A stretch of 64,000 nucleotides of DNA from SAR92 clade bacterium (GTDB lineage: Bacteria; Pseudomonadota; Gammaproteobacteria; Pseudomonadales; Porticoccaceae), in the NCBI GenBank assembly GCA_004211905.1, contig SHBP01000004.1, positions 110,172 through 174,171 of the forward strand, read 5' to 3'. Numbering within the stretch: the stretch's first letter is position 1; the number at the start of each line of letters is the position of its first letter. The notes under the pieces were generated by a model, which saw nothing but the letters and a program-made list of their open reading frames with translations, made no database searches and was not told the origin of the DNA. Positions 16,867-25,138 of the stretch are shown here, one piece after another. A program made the position numbers and the translations under genes.

Positions 16867-17325
16867 ATGCTGAAAATACGTGAGGCTAACGCAGACCAAG
16901 ATGCCAATATGCTAACCAAACATAATTGTGCCATGGCCCTAGAAACTGAAGGAAAAGTATTAGATGTAAAGTCTGCCGAATTAGGCGTGCAAGGCCTGTT
17001 TGATAGGCCGCAATTTGGATTTTATTTAGTTGCAGAATTCGATGGGGAATCGGTAGCTAGTCTGATGGTTACCTATGAATGGTCTGATTGGCGTAACGGC
17101 TTGTTTTGGTGGATTCAATCAGTCTATGTAAAGCCAGCTTTTAGACGAAAAGGCGTTTACAAAAGCATGTACAAAAAGCTTAAGGCTATGGCAACTGCTG
17201 CAGCAACCCCAGTCAGTGGTTTTAGGCTTTACGCGGAAACGGAAAATACTGCTGCACACAAGACCTATCAAAATAGTGGCATGCATCAGTGCCAATATTT
17301 AATGTTTGAGGAAAGCACACTTTAG
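16867..17325 (+). CDS. GNAT-family N-acetyltransferase
   Basis: A 152-residue single GNAT domain. The acetyl-CoA loop is the Q/RxxGxG/A equivalent VKPAFRRKGVYKSMYKKL (about 92-109), preceded by the strand WWIQSVYV; the C-terminal GFRLYAETENTAAHKTYQNSGM is the usual last strand-helix. It transfers an acetyl group from acetyl-CoA to an amine; the substrate is unknown. Its stop overlaps the stop of the convergent rsmE gene by four bases, so no terminator separates them. Confidence 0.87.
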   Translation: MLKIREANADQDANMLTKHNCAMALETEGKVLDVKSAELGVQGLFDRPQFGFYLVAEFDGESVASLMVTYEWSDWRNGLFWWIQSVYVKPAFRRKGVYKSMYKKLKAMATAAATPVSGFRLYAETENTAAHKTYQNSGMHQCQYLMFEESTL

Positions 17326-18032
17326 GCTGGAAATAATCGACTTAAAAGAGCGGGTACAGCTGTTTCAACCCGCAATATCCTTGGTCCTAGGTGGATTGAG
17401 TCAAAACCAACTGATAAAAGTTTTTCGACTTCATAGGGGATAAACCCTCCTTCAGGGCCTATGGCTAAAGTAACTTGGCTGTCTAAGTTTATCGGACAGG
17501 GTTTTTCGGCTCCTGGATGAGCAATGATTGCTCTGGACTTCCCAACGATGCCGGTTAGTTCATCTTCAACAAAAGGTTTAAACAGCTTGCGAAGATGAAC
17601 AGAGGGAAGGATGGTGTCCTTTGCTTGTTCAAGTCCCAATATAAGCTGCTCCTCAATGGATTCAGGCCTAAGGAACGGGGTCTGCCAAAAGCTTTTTTCA
17701 ACGCGACTAGAATTTATCAAATAAATATTCTTTACCCCCATGGCGGCAATGGTTTGGAGGATTCTTCGCAACATTTTCGGTCGGGGTAGAGCGAGAATGA
17801 TCGTAATAGGTAGAGCCCTAGGCGGTTGAACGCCTAGCTCTAAGGAGATAGATGCTTGCTCATCAGTTAGCATAGTGATTTTGCCTCTACCCATGGTACC
17901 GTTTATTTCCCCCAAATTAAGAAAGTCACCCTCAGTTAACCGCTGTACTTGCGTAAGGTGCTCTAACTGGCGACCGCTGACCTTTGCGACATTGTTTTCG
18001 ATACTATCTGATTTAAGCAGCATTAAATTCAT
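17322..18032 (-). CDS. rsmE: 16S rRNA (uracil(1498)-N(3))-methyltransferase RsmE
   Basis: A 236-residue SPOUT-family enzyme that methylates U1498 of 16S rRNA in the 30S subunit. Seen are an N-terminal PUA-like part (GRQLEHLTQVQRL), the middle KMLRRILQTIAAMGVKNIYL with SRVEKSFW, and the knot motifs LAIGPEGGF and LGPRILRVETA that bind SAM. The length is normal for the family. The start is ATG 18032; an internal Met at codon 4 is also possible. Confidence 0.94.
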   Translation of the reverse strand: MNLMLLKSDSIENNVAKVSGRQLEHLTQVQRLTEGDFLNLGEINGTMGRGKITMLTDEQASISLELGVQPPRALPITIILALPRPKMLRRILQTIAAMGVKNIYLINSSRVEKSFWQTPFLRPESIEEQLILGLEQAKDTILPSVHLRKLFKPFVEDELTGIVGKSRAIIAHPGAEKPCPINLDSQVTLAIGPEGGFIPYEVEKLLSVGFDSIHLGPRILRVETAVPALLSRLFPA

Positions 18033-18184
18033 AGGGCTAATTGTACCGGAAAATTATCTTTCTAGCCTCGATATGTAGTGCGATTGACAGGAAAACATCA
18101 ATGACCTAAAGTCTCACGTCGACGTTGGTATGGACGCTGGCTTATCGCTCATCGGTGGTGTTGCTCGGGAATCCTGGCCCAAAA

Positions 18185-18196
18185 TAAACTAGTTTA
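18185..18196. repeat. Perfect palindrome TAAACTAGTTTA upstream of the HMG-CoA reductase gene
   Basis: A 12-bp perfect palindrome lies 25 bp upstream of ATG 18222, just before the ribosome site. Its position fits an operator, but no regulator gene is adjacent and short AT-rich palindromes arise by chance. Confidence 0.3.
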
Positions 18197-18221
18197 AAAT
18201 AATCCAAAATAGAGGCAGATA

Positions 18222-19388
18222 ATGTCAGATAAAATACCGAGAGATAATAGTAATGACTACACGGAAACAATGGCTGGCAGAAGGAGAGAATTTATCTCTG
18301 AAAAGACGTCGACGCCTTTAGACCATGTTGGTCATTATTCCGTCGATCCTGCTTCAACCGCGGGGAATATTGAAAACTTTTTTGGGGTAGCTCAGATACC
18401 TATGGGCCTAATGGGTCCCTTACTTGTGAATGGTGAGCATGCTCAAGGTGAGTTTTATGTTCCCATGGCCACCAGCGAGGGTACATTGGTTGCAAGTTAC
18501 AACCGTGGAGCGCGCTTACTGCGAGAGGCTGGCGGGGTTACAGTTTCAGTAGTAGATGACGCCATGCAAAGAGCTCCGGTCTTTATTTTTAAAAATGCCA
18601 GAGAGGCACGCGAATTTGGAGTTTGGGTAGAAGAGAATTTCGACCAGATAGCAGCTCAGGCGGAGACAACAACTTCCTCCGGGAAACTACGGAATATTCA
18701 ACAGTTTGCGGCTGCTCGTATGCGCTACTTGCGCTTTAACTACACCACAGGAGATGCGGCAGGGCAGAATATGGTTGGCAAAGCCACTTTTGTGGCCTGT
18801 GAATGGATTAAAGCTAATTATTCAGGAATTGAGCGTTATACCCTCTCAGGCGCCATGGATACGGATAAGAAGCATTCACAGCTTAATACTCTGCATACAA
18901 GAGGAAAGCGCGTTATCGCTGAGATAACCATTCCCAGCGGCTTACTTGAAGAAGTAATGGGGACAACTGCTGAGGCCTTGTATAAGGCCCGTTCCGTAAA
19001 TCAGGTTGGCTCTTTACTTGCTGGTTCTATCAATACTGGAGCGCATTCTGCAAATGGTATTACTGCTACTTTTATCGCCACAGGGCAAGACGTTGCTAAT
19101 GTTGCGGAATCCTCTGCGGCTATTGTTTATGCAGACCTAGATCACGATGGAAATTATTATTTATCGATTACCATACCCTCGTTAATTGTCGCAACCTATG
19201 GCGGCGGTACGGGCCTACCCACGCAGCAAGAATGTCTCAAAATGATGGGATGTAGCGGAGCTGGCAAGGTGAACAAGTTGGCTGAAATTATTGGTGCGAC
19301 CGTGATGGCAGGTGAAATCTCCTTAATGAGCGCCGTCTTAGCTGGAGATTGGGTGACTAGTCATGACGCTCTGGGGCGGAATCGATAG
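18222..19388 (+). CDS. Hydroxymethylglutaryl-CoA reductase (class I-like)
   Basis: A 388-residue soluble reductase that converts HMG-CoA to mevalonate. All four catalytic residues known from class I enzymes are in place: Glu86 in ATSEGTLVAS, Lys216/217 in TDKKHSQ, Asp290 in GQDVANV, and His381 in the C-terminal SHDALGRNR. The NADPH motif is DAAGQN (178-183; DAMGMN in class I) and PSLIVATYGGGTGL is also class I-like. No membrane domain is present. The upstream gap is 189 bp, and ATG 18222 follows AGAGGCAG. It is a single-gene unit; no other mevalonate-pathway gene lies in the window. Most gammaproteobacteria use the MEP pathway, so transfer is plausible. Confidence 0.88.
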   Translation: MSDKIPRDNSNDYTETMAGRRREFISEKTSTPLDHVGHYSVDPASTAGNIENFFGVAQIPMGLMGPLLVNGEHAQGEFYVPMATSEGTLVASYNRGARLLREAGGVTVSVVDDAMQRAPVFIFKNAREAREFGVWVEENFDQIAAQAETTTSSGKLRNIQQFAAARMRYLRFNYTTGDAAGQNMVGKATFVACEWIKANYSGIERYTLSGAMDTDKKHSQLNTLHTRGKRVIAEITIPSGLLEEVMGTTAEALYKARSVNQVGSLLAGSINTGAHSANGITATFIATGQDVANVAESSAAIVYADLDHDGNYYLSITIPSLIVATYGGGTGLPTQQECLKMMGCSGAGKVNKLAEIIGATVMAGEISLMSAVLAGDWVTSHDALGRNR

Positions 19389-19405
19389 TAAATTGAAAGT
19401 GTCTC

Positions 19406-19436
19406 TTGTAGTAATTGCGACTGAGTTTACTATAAT
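19406..19436 (+). promoter_or_regulatory. Promoter of tRNA-Arg
   Basis: A consensus -10 TATAAT (19431-19436) precedes GGCGCC and the tRNA starts 11 bases later. The best -35 is TTGTAG (19406-19411) with a 19-bp spacer, which is long, so the -35 is uncertain. The GC-rich discriminator matches the other stable-RNA promoters in the window. Confidence 0.55.
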
Positions 19437-19447
19437 GGCGCCCCTCT

Positions 19448-19522
19448 GGGCTCGTAGTTCAATGGATAGAATAGGGACCTCCTAAGTCTTAGATGCAGGT
19501 TCGATTCCTGCCGAGCCCACCA
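19448..19522 (+). tRNA. tRNA-Arg (anticodon CCT)
   Basis: A 75-base cloverleaf with encoded CCA. The acceptor GGGCTCG (19448-19454) pairs with CGAGCCC (19512-19518). The anticodon loop CTCCTAA gives CCT, reading the rare AGG codon. The T-arm is GCAGGTTCGATTCCTGC. Such tRNA genes are common integration sites, but I found no second copy of its 3' end nearby. Confidence 0.95.
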
Positions 19523-19672
19523 ATTTTTAGAGCGCTATTTAACTAATAAAAAGGAAAAAGCGTACGTCCTTTAGCAGCTAATTAAGCAACAATAAAAAAG
19601 AGTACCTCTGGTGCATTTGACGAATGTTGGTCTTTAGCCCAAGCTATAATATGGTTTCAATTTGAGTTAAGT

Positions 19673-20626
19673 ATGAGCGAATTTCCAAAGTTTAGACAAG
19701 CTGATTACCCTAAACTCTATTTAGAGCAGACCGATAAGGATTTGGCAGAAAGTTTACATCCTAACCTGCGCTATGCATATTTTAAAACCATAGCTAAGGG
19801 TGGCAAGTCTCTTATTCAATCGTGCAAAGATTTACACCTCGGCCGAGTTGTTTGTCATAAATCCTTATTGCCTGAGTTTGCCAATGATCCCATCGAACAG
19901 AAAAGGCTACTGCGGGAGGCACGTGTCTCTGCCATGCTGCAGCACCCCAATACTATGCCTACTTATGAAGTTGGCCGCGATCATCATGGGAACTGCTATT
20001 TCACCATGAAACTAGTCCACGGCTATACGTTTCGAGAGATTATTGATTATAGAGAGCGCTATGATGTGACGCAGCTAGTTAATATCATTATCCAAGTGGG
20101 TCATGCACTGCAGTACGCTCATACTCACGGTGTTGTCCACCGAGATGTTAAACCTGAAAACATCCTTGTGGGCCCATTTGGTGAAGTGCTGTTGTTGGAT
20201 TGGGGTTTGGCGAAGGTAAGAAGCGAGGAGGGGACAGCCTCGGAGATAGACGATATGACCTCCGAATCTCTAACGGACGATCAAACAATGACTGGCTTTC
20301 AAAAGCTGCAGGGAACGATAGCCTACATGTCTCCGGAGCAGATTAAAAAGGCCCCTGACATAGATGGCAGAACGGATATCTATAGCCTTGGTGTAGTGCT
20401 TTATGAGGCTTTAACGGGTGTTAAGCCAAGCTTAGGAGACACCATGGATAAGATAAAGGCAAGCACGCTAAATGATATTCCACTCATCCCATCAGAAATA
20501 TCCACGACGTCCATATCAAAGGTGCTAGATGACATTATTATGCAGTGCTTGGCCAAAGACCCTAATAAACGAATGCATAGTATTGGAGAGCTAATACGCC
20601 TACTTAAAGAGGGTTTAGGGGTATAA
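19673..20626 (+). CDS. Hanks-type serine/threonine protein kinase
   Basis: A 317-residue cytosolic kinase with no membrane segment. Motifs in order: glycine-loop region IAKGGKSLI (about 40), Lys63 in VVCHKSL, helix-C Glu82, HRDVKPEN (156-163) with the catalytic Asp158, DWG (176-178) in place of DFG, and SPEQ (220-223) closing the activation loop. A short acidic Ser/Thr-rich insert (about 184-208) sits in that loop and may be phosphorylated. It ends 11 bases before the stop of a convergent PP2C phosphatase, an expected kinase-phosphatase partnership. The substrate is unknown. Confidence 0.9.
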   Translation: MSEFPKFRQADYPKLYLEQTDKDLAESLHPNLRYAYFKTIAKGGKSLIQSCKDLHLGRVVCHKSLLPEFANDPIEQKRLLREARVSAMLQHPNTMPTYEVGRDHHGNCYFTMKLVHGYTFREIIDYRERYDVTQLVNIIIQVGHALQYAHTHGVVHRDVKPENILVGPFGEVLLLDWGLAKVRSEEGTASEIDDMTSESLTDDQTMTGFQKLQGTIAYMSPEQIKKAPDIDGRTDIYSLGVVLYEALTGVKPSLGDTMDKIKASTLNDIPLIPSEISTTSISKVLDDIIMQCLAKDPNKRMHSIGELIRLLKEGLGV

Positions 20627-20637
20627 ACAGGCCGAGT

Positions 20638-21375
20638 TCAAATTCTAGCCAGAATAAAAGAAATGTTGTCTTGTCCTCCACAATCCAGCGCTCTGTCCAA
20701 TAATTTTTCACCGTACTCATTTAGACTATGTGTAAACGCGATTGCGTAATCGAGCATTAACTCATCACTAACCTTGTCAGAGAGCCCATCAGTGCAGGCG
20801 AGGACAATATCCCCGGGGGCTATTTGTACTCTGTCAGAATCTGGTTTAATTAATAATATGCTGCCAATTTTTTGTGTCAAAATACTAGGCGCTCGACGAT
20901 ATAAATCAGGAGCTAAGGCGGCGTCAATTTTGTTTCTATCTAATGTGTGATCATTGGTTAACTGTTTAATTGTCTTATCTGAGCTTCTGATCAAGTAAAT
21001 TCTGGAATCGCCCACCCATGAGTAATGTAGTTGATCATCTCTAACCCATAGACAGGTCAGGGTTGTCCCCATAGAGCGATACTTCTCTTCGTTTCTTTGT
21101 ATAGTAATGATTGTCTCGTTTGCATACTTAATAGCATTACCTAATTCACGGCTGGGGTATTTATCCAATAGATCTTTGTCAGCCTGACGCAGGTATTCGA
21201 TACAAGCATCAACTGCCAGTTGGCTGGCAACTTCACCATAATCGTTACCACCCATACCATCTGCAATAGCCGCTATTTGGAGGGTTGAATCAATCTTAAG
21301 GAAATCTTCATTGGTACGTCGAACTTTGCCGGGATCGCTACAAGAGAAAAATTGAATGTCAGAGGGTGTCGGCAT
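20638..21375 (-). CDS. PP2C-family serine/threonine phosphatase
   Basis: A 245-residue PPM/Stp1-like phosphatase from ATG 21375; an in-frame GTG at 21420 would add 15 residues. The metal-binding motifs are seen in order: RRTNED, ADGMGG, SMGTTLTCL, WVGDSRIYL, ACTDGLSDKVSD and GGQDNIS, so the two-metal active site looks complete. It should dephosphorylate proteins modified by the convergent kinase. Neither protein has a membrane anchor, so the pair is cytosolic. Confidence 0.9.
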   Translation of the reverse strand: MPTPSDIQFFSCSDPGKVRRTNEDFLKIDSTLQIAAIADGMGGNDYGEVASQLAVDACIEYLRQADKDLLDKYPSRELGNAIKYANETIITIQRNEEKYRSMGTTLTCLWVRDDQLHYSWVGDSRIYLIRSSDKTIKQLTNDHTLDRNKIDAALAPDLYRRAPSILTQKIGSILLIKPDSDRVQIAPGDIVLACTDGLSDKVSDELMLDYAIAFTHSLNEYGEKLLDRALDCGGQDNISFILARI

Positions 21376-21551
21376 GGGCCATAGTTTACCGATTAACTCA
21401 ATAAAATTCACCAGATGCACTAAAAATGGGCATAATTAGACCTCAGTAGGCTTTTCTACTAGGAGATTGACAGCACATAGACGATATTGCTTAAATAATT
21501 CGACGGAAAAGGCTACCTACTGAAATCCTAATCACCAAGGCGCTTCACGTC

Positions 21552-22649
21552 ATGGCACTAGAAGACCAACAGAAATATCTTGAGATTGAAGCGTCTGCTG
21601 AACCCGCTGCTACACTGCTAGTAGGGCCATTAAGTGAAACTAGTCAAGAAATTGGTAGTTTTATATGGCAAATAATAGGTGATAACCTTCCTAGAGATCT
21701 ACATTGGCAGTTTTTGGCTATAACCTTAGTTATTGCCGTCTTCATTTGGCTTGTAAGGAAAGGACATGGCTCTCGCGGGGCTGATGGGAGAGAGCGACCA
21801 GCACCTTTACTGAAGTTTTTATTTCCCAAGGATATCTATACTCATATTTCAGCTCGTGTAGACATTTGGCTATGGATTACCGAGAGAGTACTGAGACCAC
21901 TTTGGTTTGTTGGTTTAATGGCGACTGTAGGGCCAAGTGCCGAGTCTGCAATGATAGCCAGTTTGCAAGGGATTATTGGAGCTTCGCCTGGGCTAGAGGT
22001 CAATTATGGCTGGATGCTTTTATATAGCTTGATTACTCTGCTTTGTTACGACTTTATTTTTTTCATTATTCATTACACGATGCATAAGGTACCGGTACTT
22101 TGGGCAGTCCATAAGGTGCATCATTCAGCTGAAGTATTGACACCTCTCACACGCTACAGAGAGCACTTTTTGGCGGGTCCTATCTGGGCAGCTGGAAGCA
22201 GCCTCAGTTACGGGCTCGTTGGTGGGGTATTTGCGTGGCTGTTTGGCGGAGACATAACAGCAGCGACCCTTTTTAATATAGGTTTCTTTTCTTTACTCTT
22301 CGGATTTAACGGTTCTTTTCGTCATTACCATGTGCAATTCAATTATCCGCGTTGGCTTTCCCTGTGGCTTCATAGTCCTGCGATGCATCACATACACCAC
22401 AGCTACCTAGAACCCCACTGGGACAAAAACTTTGCGGCAGTTACCAGCATCTGGGACAGACTGTTTGGAACACTGTATGTCCCAGAAAGGGATGAATATA
22501 CGCCCTGGGGCATCGGACCCAAAACACAGTCGGAGCACCGGACCTATTGGCAAAACACGTTGGGGCCATTTAATGACTGGTACAAAATGGTAAAAAAAGG
22601 GGACTCTCCGCAAGCTGGGGCAGTAACTACTAGGAAGTCTATTAGTTAG
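21552..22649 (+). CDS. Sterol desaturase / fatty acid hydroxylase family membrane protein
   Basis: A 365-residue multi-span membrane protein carrying the di-iron histidine clusters of the family: HYTMH (174-178), HKVHHS (187-192) and HSPAMHHIHHS (274-284). Membrane segments flank them (for example about 52-67 and 153-172). Family members hydroxylate or desaturate lipids at an O2-activating di-iron centre. Bacterial members are mostly not sterol enzymes, so the lipid substrate is open. About 130 bp separate it from the PP2C gene start on the other strand. Confidence 0.87.
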   Translation: MALEDQQKYLEIEASAEPAATLLVGPLSETSQEIGSFIWQIIGDNLPRDLHWQFLAITLVIAVFIWLVRKGHGSRGADGRERPAPLLKFLFPKDIYTHISARVDIWLWITERVLRPLWFVGLMATVGPSAESAMIASLQGIIGASPGLEVNYGWMLLYSLITLLCYDFIFFIIHYTMHKVPVLWAVHKVHHSAEVLTPLTRYREHFLAGPIWAAGSSLSYGLVGGVFAWLFGGDITAATLFNIGFFSLLFGFNGSFRHYHVQFNYPRWLSLWLHSPAMHHIHHSYLEPHWDKNFAAVTSIWDRLFGTLYVPERDEYTPWGIGPKTQSEHRTYWQNTLGPFNDWYKMVKKGDSPQAGAVTTRKSIS

Positions 22650-22809
22650 GTGAAGCAATAATAGCTCGAGAGTAAAAGAGTTATCTGTACAAGCTTTCTG
22701 TTTGATACGAACCATTAAATCGTTTGAATACATTTTTCTAACAAATGAAACTAAATTACAATTGAATATAATCAAATTGCTAGAGCGTAGTTACTAGGGA
22801 GGTATGTAA

Positions 22810-23865
22810 ATGGGTTTGTTGGCGATTTATATTGGTTTGGCGCTGTCGGTTTCTTTTTTGTGCTCGTTATTAGAGGCAACGTTATTGTCACTTACTCCAA
22901 CATTCTTGGAGAGCCTAGAGAACAAACGACCAAAACTGGGGTTGTTGTGGCGCAATTTTAAATCAGATATCGATAAACCTTTAGCTGCAATCCTATCGTT
23001 GAATACAATAGCTCATACTATTGGTGCTGCTGGTGCTGGGGCTCAAGCGACCAAGTTATTTGGAGAGTTGTACTTCGGAATAATCTCTGCTGTTCTAACA
23101 TTGTTGATACTCGTATTTTCAGAGATTATCCCTAAAACACTTGGCGCTAGATATTGGCGTCAATTAGCGCCAATCTGTGGTTATATTCTTTGGTGGGTTC
23201 AATTTTTGATGTACCCCCTAGTCGTGATGGCGAAGATATTAACAGGCTGGATGGCTCCTAAGAGTGAGGCTCCCACAGTATCTAGGGATGACTTCCATAT
23301 GCTGGCTAATATGGGCCGCAGAGAAGGGGTTATCAATGCAAACGAGGCGCGCGCAATAAGTACGCTCTTGGCATTTAGAGGTTTGACTGCGAGAGACGTT
23401 ATGACACCTCGAACAGTAATGGCTACTTTGTCCGGGGCTATTCGAGTAGGAGACATTCTTCCTGGTGATCCATCCTTGAGATTTTCAAGAATTCCAATTT
23501 ATAACAGCAATGATGATGATATTGTTGGTTTTGTCCGTAAAGACGATATATACAAAGAGGTCGCAGAAGGTCGTTTAGATACTCGACTTGACAGTCTTAA
23601 GCGGGAACTATTGAGTGCTTTAGAGGTAAAGGCTTTGCCTGAACTGATGCAAACTATGGTTAATGAGCGGGTTTCAATAAGCTTAGTTGTGAGCGAGTAC
23701 GGTGATCCACTTGGCATCGCTACGATGGAAGACCTAGTAGAAACCATGCTAGGTATGGAAATTGTTGATGAGTCAGATAGTCATATTGATATGCAAGAAC
23801 GTGCTAGAGAGCTTTGGCGGCTCCGAGCTAACGCAGCGGGTCTTGAGCTCGGTCATGACGAATAA
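22810..23865 (+). CDS. CNNM-domain (DUF21) and CBS-pair membrane protein, CorB/CorC-like
   Basis: A 351-residue protein with an N-terminal CNNM (DUF21) domain of about four membrane helices (to about 150; FSEIIPKTLGARYW is its hallmark). A pair of CBS domains follows (about 190-320: DVMTPRTVM, FSRIPIYN, DDIVGFVRKDDI, VVSEYGDPLGIATMEDL). It lacks the C-terminal CorC_HlyC domain, so it is a short form. The family is linked to Mg2+/Co2+ export, with CBS domains sensing adenine nucleotides. ATG 22810 follows GGGAGGTATG. A terminator lies 46 bp downstream. Confidence 0.87.
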   Translation: MGLLAIYIGLALSVSFLCSLLEATLLSLTPTFLESLENKRPKLGLLWRNFKSDIDKPLAAILSLNTIAHTIGAAGAGAQATKLFGELYFGIISAVLTLLILVFSEIIPKTLGARYWRQLAPICGYILWWVQFLMYPLVVMAKILTGWMAPKSEAPTVSRDDFHMLANMGRREGVINANEARAISTLLAFRGLTARDVMTPRTVMATLSGAIRVGDILPGDPSLRFSRIPIYNSNDDDIVGFVRKDDIYKEVAEGRLDTRLDSLKRELLSALEVKALPELMQTMVNERVSISLVVSEYGDPLGIATMEDLVETMLGMEIVDESDSHIDMQERARELWRLRANAAGLELGHDE

Positions 23866-23911
23866 TAACTAGCGTTAAAACAAAAAATCATGAAATTTCA
23901 TTTGTTAGATG

Positions 23912-23940
23912 AAAAAAGCCCTTTAGGGAAAGGGCTTTTT
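23912..23940 (+). terminator. Bidirectional rho-independent terminator
   Basis: AAAAAAGCCCTTT and AAAGGGCTTTTT form a perfect stem with an A tract before and a T tract after, so it can serve both the CNNM gene and the convergent secreted-protein operon. Confidence 0.92.
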
Positions 23941-23951
23941 GTGTAGGCTTA

Positions 23952-24644
23952 CTACTTAATTCGAATCATTAGCTCATCTGAATGCTCTAATACGTCCAAT
24001 TTCATATCGGCTAGTTCATTCTCATGAATGACTGAAACAGCGGCGACTTTGGCTCCAAAATCAGCATAACTTTCGTATCCGCACACGAAATACCAAGCCT
24101 GCTCAGGGCCCCAGAAATGCTCCATCATATTGCACCCGCCAAATGCAGAATCATAAGCACTAAAGATGGTTGACGCATTCGCCCTTTTTTCGTTATCCGT
24201 AAGATAAGGACCAAAGGTATAACGAGCCATAACTACATAAGGCGTCAGTTTGGTAAGGTTCGCCTCAACTACCGCAACCAAATGATCGCTATGATTGCCG
24301 TGAAGTTGCCTAGCTTCTCTCCCCGCAGGCTCGTCAGTATCATTTATTTCGCCAAAATGCTCCCAGCTATCAAAATAACAATAAGTATAAAATGCTCGAT
24401 CCCCACCAAATTGATGCCTTAGTAGGCCACAGTCATTAAAGCCACTGCTTTCAAGAGATGCTATAGATTTTTTAAGGCTCTTAGCTAAAATAGCTGGATT
24501 ACTGCCTGCAGGAATAGTGTATGAAGAGAGATAAGCAAAGTTATTTCCCTTCACCTTCGGGCTTGCCTCTCCCTCTTCGTGATGAGCAGCTGTAGCCGAA
24601 AAAGTAAGGCTGATGAACGCCAAAATAATTAGTAAATTTTTCAT
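23952..24644 (-). CDS. Secreted protein made of two similar domains, unknown function
   Basis: A 230-residue exported protein with signal peptide cut near TAAHHE (about residue 20). It holds two copies of one about 95-residue unit. Copy 1 contains NDCGLLRHQFGGDRAFYTYC then FDSWEHFGE; copy 2 contains GGCNMMEHFWGPEQAWYFVC then YESYADFGA. In both, exactly 16 residues separate the cysteines and the same F/W/Y positions recur, suggesting one disulfide per domain. The unit recalls dimeric alpha-beta barrel folds, but I do not assign it. It is the second gene of an operon: its ATG sits three bases after the preceding stop, with GAGGATTAA as ribosome site. Confidence 0.7.
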   Translation of the reverse strand: MKNLLIILAFISLTFSATAAHHEEGEASPKVKGNNFAYLSSYTIPAGSNPAILAKSLKKSIASLESSGFNDCGLLRHQFGGDRAFYTYCYFDSWEHFGEINDTDEPAGREARQLHGNHSDHLVAVVEANLTKLTPYVVMARYTFGPYLTDNEKRANASTIFSAYDSAFGGCNMMEHFWGPEQAWYFVCGYESYADFGAKVAAVSVIHENELADMKLDVLEHSDELMIRIK

Positions 24645-24646
24645 GA

Positions 24647-25138
24647 TTAATCCTCAAAGTCTGAAGCTTGTGTTTTGTGAACACCGCCATAACTGGCGGG
24701 AGAATAATGGGCGCTTCGCAAAACCCAATTACCGTCCTCTTTTACCCAATTCATTGTTACTCGAGTTCTATAGTCATTCATCTTGCCATTACTACCCACC
24801 ATGCCTTCTGAGTAGAAACGTACATGGACGACGTCATCCGCGATCGCAGTCGCTTCTGGATAAAAATATTGCGTAATTGCATCACCACTTTTCTTCCATC
24901 CAGCGATTGTTTGGACCGCAGGTTGCTTGTGAAAGCTCCCATCCGAATTAGTGTCTAATGTGCCAGATTTGCTCGAAAGTGCTATTACTGCTTTAAAATC
25001 TCGGGTGTTTCGAGCATCCATATAGGCGGACAAAGCCTCTAAAACCTCAGCCTCACTAGATTCTGAGTGTTGATCTGCATAGGCAAAATTACCTAAGCTC
25101 ATAATGATGGTTATTGTTGTTAGTGCTAACTTTTTCAT
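24647..25138 (-). CDS. Exported NTF2-like (SnoaL/DUF4440-type) protein
   Basis: A 163-residue protein with a signal peptide (MKKLALTTITIIMSLGNFAYA, cut near ADQ). The body follows the NTF2-like pattern: a first helix ALSAYMDARNTRDFKAVIALSS, then strands ending in YRTRVTMNWVKEDGNWVLRSAHYS. Such domains may be enzymes or ligand-binding modules; no catalytic residues can be claimed. ATG 25138 follows AGGAGTCAT. It is cotranscribed with the two-domain secreted protein, so the two may act together in the periplasm. Confidence 0.75.
   Translation of the reverse strand: MKKLALTTITIIMSLGNFAYADQHSESSEAEVLEALSAYMDARNTRDFKAVIALSSKSGTLDTNSDGSFHKQPAVQTIAGWKKSGDAITQYFYPEATAIADDVVHVRFYSEGMVGSNGKMNDYRTRVTMNWVKEDGNWVLRSAHYSPASYGGVHKTQASDFED

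Noticed and set aside
19448..19522. tRNA-Arg as an attachment site for an island
   Set aside because: No second copy of its 3' end was found downstream and no integrase gene is adjacent; the only recombinase is 39 kb away.
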